Source: Tubulanus polymorphus (Eukaryota; Nemertea; Palaeonemertea; Tubulaniformes; Tubulanidae). Taken from it: a DNA stretch of 64,000 nt. The first letter of the stretch is position 1, and every line of letters starts with the position of its first letter. Position numbers and translations under genes: made by a program. The DNA is taken from assembly GCF_964204645.1 (NCBI RefSeq), contig NC_134032.1, positions 8,612,275 to 8,676,274 of the forward strand, in the 5' to 3' direction. Shown here piece after piece: positions 58,612-64,000 of this stretch. Under the pieces are notes generated by a model, which worked only from the letters and a program-made list of their open reading frames with translations, was not told the origin of the DNA and searched no databases.

Positions 58612-61600
58612 GTGTGTGTGGCTACACGAGACAGACCTAGTTCTCTCTCTCTGCTCGTCTATCCTAGAGATTCATGCAGCCTTTTTAGGGATATCTCGCA
58701 GATTTCCACGCGTCTACGGATTCAAATATTAGTTTGAAGGGTTTACCGGGGTTTAGAAGTGTTCAGAAGAGCTCTTGTTTTTTGTTAACATCACAATTCT
58801 CTAAATTGCTGCCCCCTTTTTTAAAGCCTTTTCGATCCTAATCCTTGGCCTTTCGTCATTGACCGCAATCTTATAATGGACTCACGTCGAGCGGATCTTC
58901 ATCCAATGTTGTTAGACTGCAGCCTCTTTGACTCTACCGGCTATTCGTCACACGTCGTGACTTAAAAAGTCGTTGCGGTCAGACTGGTTTCGAAGCGTAT
59001 GTTCCAGTGAAGGAAAAATAGCTTTTTCTGATAACAAATTCCCTACCAACCAATTTTTTTATCGAGTTTACATAAAATACTTATTCCTGGGTCGGTAGAG
59101 CGTATTATGCAGCGGTAATATCAAATATGGTTATGGTCGAAATTCCGGAAACATGACCTACCGATCGAAACCTGTCACTCAGATGACAGACCTACGTCAA
59201 AGCCCTGTATTCCAATGATGCTACGTCTATGACCGAGGGGCCAGTTGCGCGGTGGTGACTCCAGTCCAAATGTCGTCTTAAATCTTTTCAAAACTGATCT
59301 TAAATAGTTAGATTGGCTCTAGAGCTAAGTTGGTCTTAGGCTGGTCTTAAGCCTAAACCATGACTATGCAACCGGCCCCTGCTCCCTTGCTGACCTTTGT
59401 ATCCAGATCCCCTTCTTATCATAGTCGACTCCTTGTAAAGGATTCAAAACAAATCGCCACATGCATTCTTCTACAGCTTAACTAGTAAAAATGACAAAAA
59501 CTTCATGCGCCCTATGACTCCTTGTTTCCCTGAAGACCTCCTATTAGAAATAGGTAATCAGAAATTAGTGTAGTTTTGGTAGTTGCACAATAAATAGGCT
59601 ACGCCTTAGACCGGTACAGATGGGACCTGGAACATTGTTTTTTACCTGTTTAGGTGGTAACTTAATTAGAAACAGAGTTTATGTAGGCCTATGTGATTCC
59701 GGACCGACCAGTACCCCGGGAACCGAGGCTGCGACCAGTAGTTTCGTGAATAGATAGACTCGTCGGCGACGTTAGAATAACATTTCGATTAACGTGCGTT
59801 TGTTTGTTTTCTCTTTTCTTTTCATGTTCTGCTTCGTCGATTCAAAAACTGGTCTCATTCATCGCGCAGAGAAATAAAGGGCAATCTAGCATAGGTATGT
59901 ATGGTAAAACTATCCGCGCTATCACGCGGTACTACCACCCCCCCCTTTCTAGCCTATCGCTTAATGAATCGTATACAGATCTCAGAAAATTGGAAGGCTG
60001 GAGTCCAGTTCCACGGTTGTAAGTTAGAGTTAACACTTAAGTTAAAGTTAGTTCATTTTCATCATGAGTTTACTCGCAGTTAAATCTTAACTCGGAACTG
60101 TGGAACTGGACTCTCGAGTCCGGAAGAAAAAAATGAAGGCATTCTTCGGATAAAGTCACTAGTGGGGTATCTCCCTCAGTCCCTTTTCGATATTTTTGAA
60201 GGAATGCATAGGCCCTATAATTACGAAATGATGCAGTTTCCTTGAGTGAGATGAGCGCCAAATTTGCAGCTACCTTCGTATGGCAGCATCAGGGTCAGAT
60301 CGTCGACACCTGTTTATCCTGAATATTGATATGAACTTCGTAATTGCTGTGTAATGCTGCCCAGTTTTGAGTAGGCCTATAGCAGATGGGTTGGTAGATA
60401 TGTTGATTCTGGATACCTTAATTTCTGGGCTTTTTTAAGTTTTTAAATATAGTCGAACCTGCTTAATCTGGATTTTAGTCTAATTGCAGTACGTTTGTTC
60501 ATCATTTTACATGAGAATGACTTAAAATTCGCATTTCCCGTAAACTGGATAAATTTTGTTGTTGTTCTGAATGATCTGAATTCGGCGTTTCTGGTCGAAC
60601 CTACGTCGGGGTATGATGTTCGTGACGTGGGAAAACGAAAAATCGTCGGACCTCCCGAAAATCGTATCGACCATTCGATAAAAGCAATTCCATAATTACC
60701 TAAAACATTTCGGCTGATGCCACAAGTTTATGCATGTGTGGTCAGCGCCACCACACAACAGATAGCTCAGACAATGCTTGAATAATGTGGACAAGTTCAA
60801 CTTTAAAAAGTGGAAACGCGTGTTTATTACCTGAGAAATGAATACGAGATCGTGAAATTTTATGTCGTATAACTGGGAGTTTAACGTGATATCGTACTTA
60901 GGCAGACATTTTTATAGGAAAATCCTTTAAGAAATTCCGGGAATTCTATAATTCGACGTTTTCGTATACCTGAAGGCCTTCTACATGAGAGGAAAAATCC
61001 GAAACAAGGAAAATATGTCCAAAAAAGGGCGGCTCTTTTTAAAAGAAGCTGCCTTTTTGGAAATCTTATTAAAAAGCCGGCTTTTCATCCGTGTAGATGC
61101 ACGACCAATGAAAAGGCGACTCGGTTAAGTTCCTTAACAGATGGCAGCACTGTTCTTAGCTACCTCCTTATTTCCGGGTTACGATGTCGATAAAGTAAAA
61201 CTTGAGGGAACAGCATCCATGTTATGCAAAGCAACGAAGCGCTCCATTATTATGATATATTGGTTAAGAATTCCTTTGATTAACCGATCAAAAATTCTTT
61301 TAACATGTTCAACCCGGGAATTAAACGGGTAGTACAATCACCACATCACAACGTTTGTGTAACCGAACATCTCACTTTCCCGAATTCGAGCGCGCCTTTC
61401 AAAATACGGGCTGCGCAAAAGCCAGTTCGAACGGAGCCGGCTTTTTAGTGCCTCCGCGTAGTAGATGGGCCTTGGGGTTTTCATAACAGGTCGAATCGTA
61501 CCAATGCCTGTCTGCTGTTTGGATCTCATTCAAAACCTACTTGTCCTCACTTGGTGCAACAGGATTTAATGTTTACTGAAGGGGTGGTTCCGGGTCGTAG

Positions 61601-62097
61601 GTTGAAGCACGATACGGCTGTGTATTAGCTCGAATTCAAGTGTGGTTAGCAAGTGTGGTTTTTTTTTTTTTTTCGAGTCAACAAGGAACTGATTAGCCGG
61701 CTATGACTAGCCTATAGACCGCTCGACGAATATACGAATTTCTTTCCTAATTTGGGTGTAAGGTTTCTAAAAAAAAAACTACTCGCGTGGGGACAGGGTT
61801 GTAAATGTCAAGTTCATCTCGAAGAAAAGCGTTTAAAAAATGGGATTCACTCGAATGAATATCGGGGGGATTGAGCTGGATGGAAAAGTTTAGTAAAGCT
61901 AAATGACATTGTTTGTTTTGCTCAGTTAGTTGACAAACTAATAATTTGGTCAGTTTGATTTTATTTAGGCCTACATGTCTGAGACAGTAAAGACCTGTAC
62001 TGGCACTAATCGGTGAAAGTAATAGTTTTGTTAAAAGATTAGTCTATAGCTTGAAATTAATTTATTTAATAATTTAACATCATCTTAAGTATAAAGG
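58612..62097. other. Probable long intron or intergenic region, nothing recognised
   Basis: No domain, RNA gene or repeat with clear ends. The frame at 60,495-60,695 has no recognised similarity. Near 61,020-61,110 there are repeated words around aaaagccggctttt. Confidence 0.4.
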
Positions 62098-62166
62098 GCG
62101 GTCTGTGTTTGGAATGGAGTTCTTATTACCAAAAGGACATTCTACCAACTGAGCAATAGGCCTATT
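62098..62166 (-). pseudogene. tRNA-like relic (tRNA pseudogene or SINE head)
   Basis: The minus strand reads cctattgctcagttggtaga, a near-canonical tRNA D-arm/A-box, then a plausible anticodon-arm region (tgtccttttggtaataag). The T-arm is degraded (ccattccaaacacagacc, not GGTTCGAATCC), so it cannot be a functional tRNA. Confidence 0.4.
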
Positions 62167-62344
62167 CGGATCGAAAAATATAAGATCATTTGAGGGTTTT
62201 GCTTAAAAACCGTGCTGTCCAATTCAGTGAAAAACTTAATGGATATAGTTAGAGTAATTATAAATTATAACGCATCAATATATATATATATTATCTGCTT
62301 AAGACTTATCGATTAAAGTCGTTTATTTGGCATCGAATGGCAAT

Positions 62345-62640
62345 CGGTTAATTAATTAGATTTAGTTTATTCTCGACGAGATCGGTGGCTTCGGCCCGAT
62401 GACGGCGACGGCTGGTTTATCGGTTGCCACGGTAACGGCTTCCCAGGGTTTCCACGGCAGCTGCGACGGGATGGAGCGAGATATTAGACAACGATTTCGT
62501 CGGTGATAAGAGGAGCGAACGCGCGGGGTCGGCGCGAGGACGCGGTCGAGTTCGTCGAGCGCTTGCAGAGTCGAGGAACTCGACTCGGTGTCTCTAGTCG
62601 TGGTAAAGCTGAGATTGTCGTGAAAATCTATCTCTTATTG
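62345..62640 (+). promoter_or_regulatory. CpG-rich segment with a perfect RFX X-box
   Basis: An unusually GC- and CpG-rich block (gcgcggggtcggcgcgagg) contains GTTGCCACGGTAAC at 62,423-62,436, which fits the RFX consensus GTNRCC-N2-RGYAAC. RFX sites commonly mark promoters of ciliary genes. No exon could be tied to it; the strand is assumed. Confidence 0.4.
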
Positions 62641-63640
62641 CGGTAAAGTTGTGGTGCCCCTGATCTGAAATTCTGCCCCGGGTTTGCTGGAAATACCACG
62701 TAGGAGTTTGTGACGTGCAGAAGACACTGGCCTTATCTTACCGCGGTAAAGTTCGAGTCTCTTCCCTGAAATTCTACCCAGACTATAGAGCTTGCGTCAA
62801 ATACGGGGTAAGAGTTTGCGGAATGTTAGACTCTGTCTCTTCTGCTGATAAAGTTGAGACCGATATGAAATTCTAATCCGAGTTTGCGTCAAATGCCCAG
62901 TGTACGAGTTTGAAAATACAGTTCAGTGTTTCCTACTGCGGTATAGTCGACAACGGGAAAGTTCTCAACCGAATTGGTGCCGAATAGCGGGTTTGAGATA
63001 TACGGATTGACTTTCGTTCCTTACTGCTGTGAAGTCAAGAATCGTAAAGTTCTGAACTCGAACTGAGTTAGTGTCAAATAATGAGTTTAGAGAGTTTTAA
63101 ACCGGGCTGTCTCTGCGTGAAGCTGTCTTTTAAGCTGACTCAAATTCTGAGTAAATGGTTAGGAGTAATACTGTAGACTCTGTCTCTTACTGCGGTATAG
63201 TTGAGACTGGTAAAGATCTACCCCGAGTTGGTGTCAAATCCTGTGCAATGAATTTATGCAATATAGTAGACTGTCTCTTATTGCGGTATAGTTGAGACTG
63301 GTAAAGATCTACCCCGAGTTGGTGTCAAATCCTGTGCAATGAATTTGTGCAATTCAGTAGACCGTCTCTTACTGCGGTATAGTTGAGACTGGTATAGATC
63401 TACCCCGTGTTGGTGTCAAATCCTGTGCAATGAATTTGTGCAATTCAGTAGACCGTCTCTTACTGCGGTATAGTTGAGACTGGTAAAAATCTACCCCGAG
63501 TTGGTGTCAAATCCTGTGCGATGAATTTGTGCAATACAGTAGACTCTTACTGCGGTATAGTTGAGACTGGTAAAGATCTACCCCCGAGTTGGTGTCCAGT
63601 CAAATCCTGAGTAATGAACTTGTGCGATATACAGTTGTTG
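62620..63640 (+). repeat. Minisatellite array, period about 91 bp at its 3' end
   Basis: From 63,183 five units start with (t)ctctta.tgcggtatagttg, at 63,183, 63,274, 63,365, 63,456 and 63,543 (spacing 91, 91, 91, 87). Each continues with gagactggtaaagatctacc, ccgagttggtgtcaaatc and ctgtgcaatgaatt. Upstream to 62,620 about five more units are strongly diverged (ctctta/tgcggtaaagtt/gaaattctacccc), so the array is homogenised only at its right end. Confidence 0.7.
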
Positions 63641-64000
63641 ACTCTGCCTGTAGTTCAAACTCCGAGAATAAGCACAAACCACAGCAGTCGGAGCAATCCC
63701 CATCTATTGGGTGGCTCCTAGGTCGCCCTCGAAATGCCCATATTATCGAAAACAGAAAATGTTATCAATTCGGAGAAAGCCCCGTGCCCCGAGGGAGGAG
63801 GGATGGCGAGTGCAGTGAGTAGATCATCGCGATGTTGGAGAGCCGAGGTATCAGGCATTTATTAGCACACAGTCTACAGTGCTATGGTCGCTCCCACCCG
63901 CCCTCGTACCAGCCAGCAACGCGCACAGTGTTGAATCCCGACACCGATAGTGATTAAGTTATGCGAGGAATGAATGCTATGGATATTCGCATTGTACACA
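63641..64000. other. Window end, nothing recognised
   Basis: Unique sequence after the minisatellite. The short frame at 63,589-63,822 overlaps the repeat edge and has no recognisable domain. Confidence 0.4.

Noticed and set aside
60495-60695. 66-residue frame at 60.5 kb
   Set aside because: No recognisable similarity, no splice context, and composition like its surroundings.

Overview
This is a eukaryotic, animal-type genomic window. Its genes are split by GT-AG introns, coding exons are CpG-rich against AT-rich introns, and it carries CR1/L2-like LINE debris and TTAA-flanked MITEs. The main gene family is L1CAM/neuroglian-like, with the ankyrin-binding FIGQY tail. An invertebrate bilaterian, perhaps a mollusc or other spiralian, fits best; that placement is inference only.

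Left arm (1-11,000, + strand): the 3' part of an L1CAM/neuroglian-like gene. Eleven exons encode Ig domains, a transmembrane helix and a cytoplasmic tail ending in FIGQY. The fibronectin type III domains normal for the family are absent; the last Ig exon splices directly to the transmembrane exon. Its introns hold two piggyBac-like MITEs, a pyrimidine-rich tract and a palindromic dispersed repeat.

Spacer (11,000-17,100): a microsatellite abutting a decayed CR1/L2-like LINE, a third MITE, and about 2.5 kb with nothing recognisable.

Central cluster (17,100-53,900, - strand): read from right to left it holds Ig copy D, copy C, a class A GPCR gene (GPCR2), copy B, copy A, a second GPCR gene (GPCR1), and an orphan signal-peptide exon. 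Each Ig copy repeats the Ig exon series of the + gene, with the same phases. None has a transmembrane or cytoplasmic exon, so any product would be secreted. B and D keep a signal-peptide exon; A and C have none of their own. C and D carry frameshifts and B has lost an acceptor, so much of the cluster may be pseudogenic. About 9.3 kb (17.1-26.4 kb) is repeated at 33.6-42.9 kb with near-identical introns, and copy B is a further near-identical unit. Each GPCR gene lies downstream of a block resembling the Ig gene promoter and a dead signal exon.

Right arm (54,000-64,000): an inverted copy of the palindromic repeat, an intronless MATE-family transporter (- strand), a promoter plus short first coding exon of an unidentified + strand gene near 58.6 kb, a tRNA-like relic, a CpG-rich segment with an RFX X-box near 62.4 kb, and a minisatellite array with a period near 91 bp at 62.6-63.6 kb.
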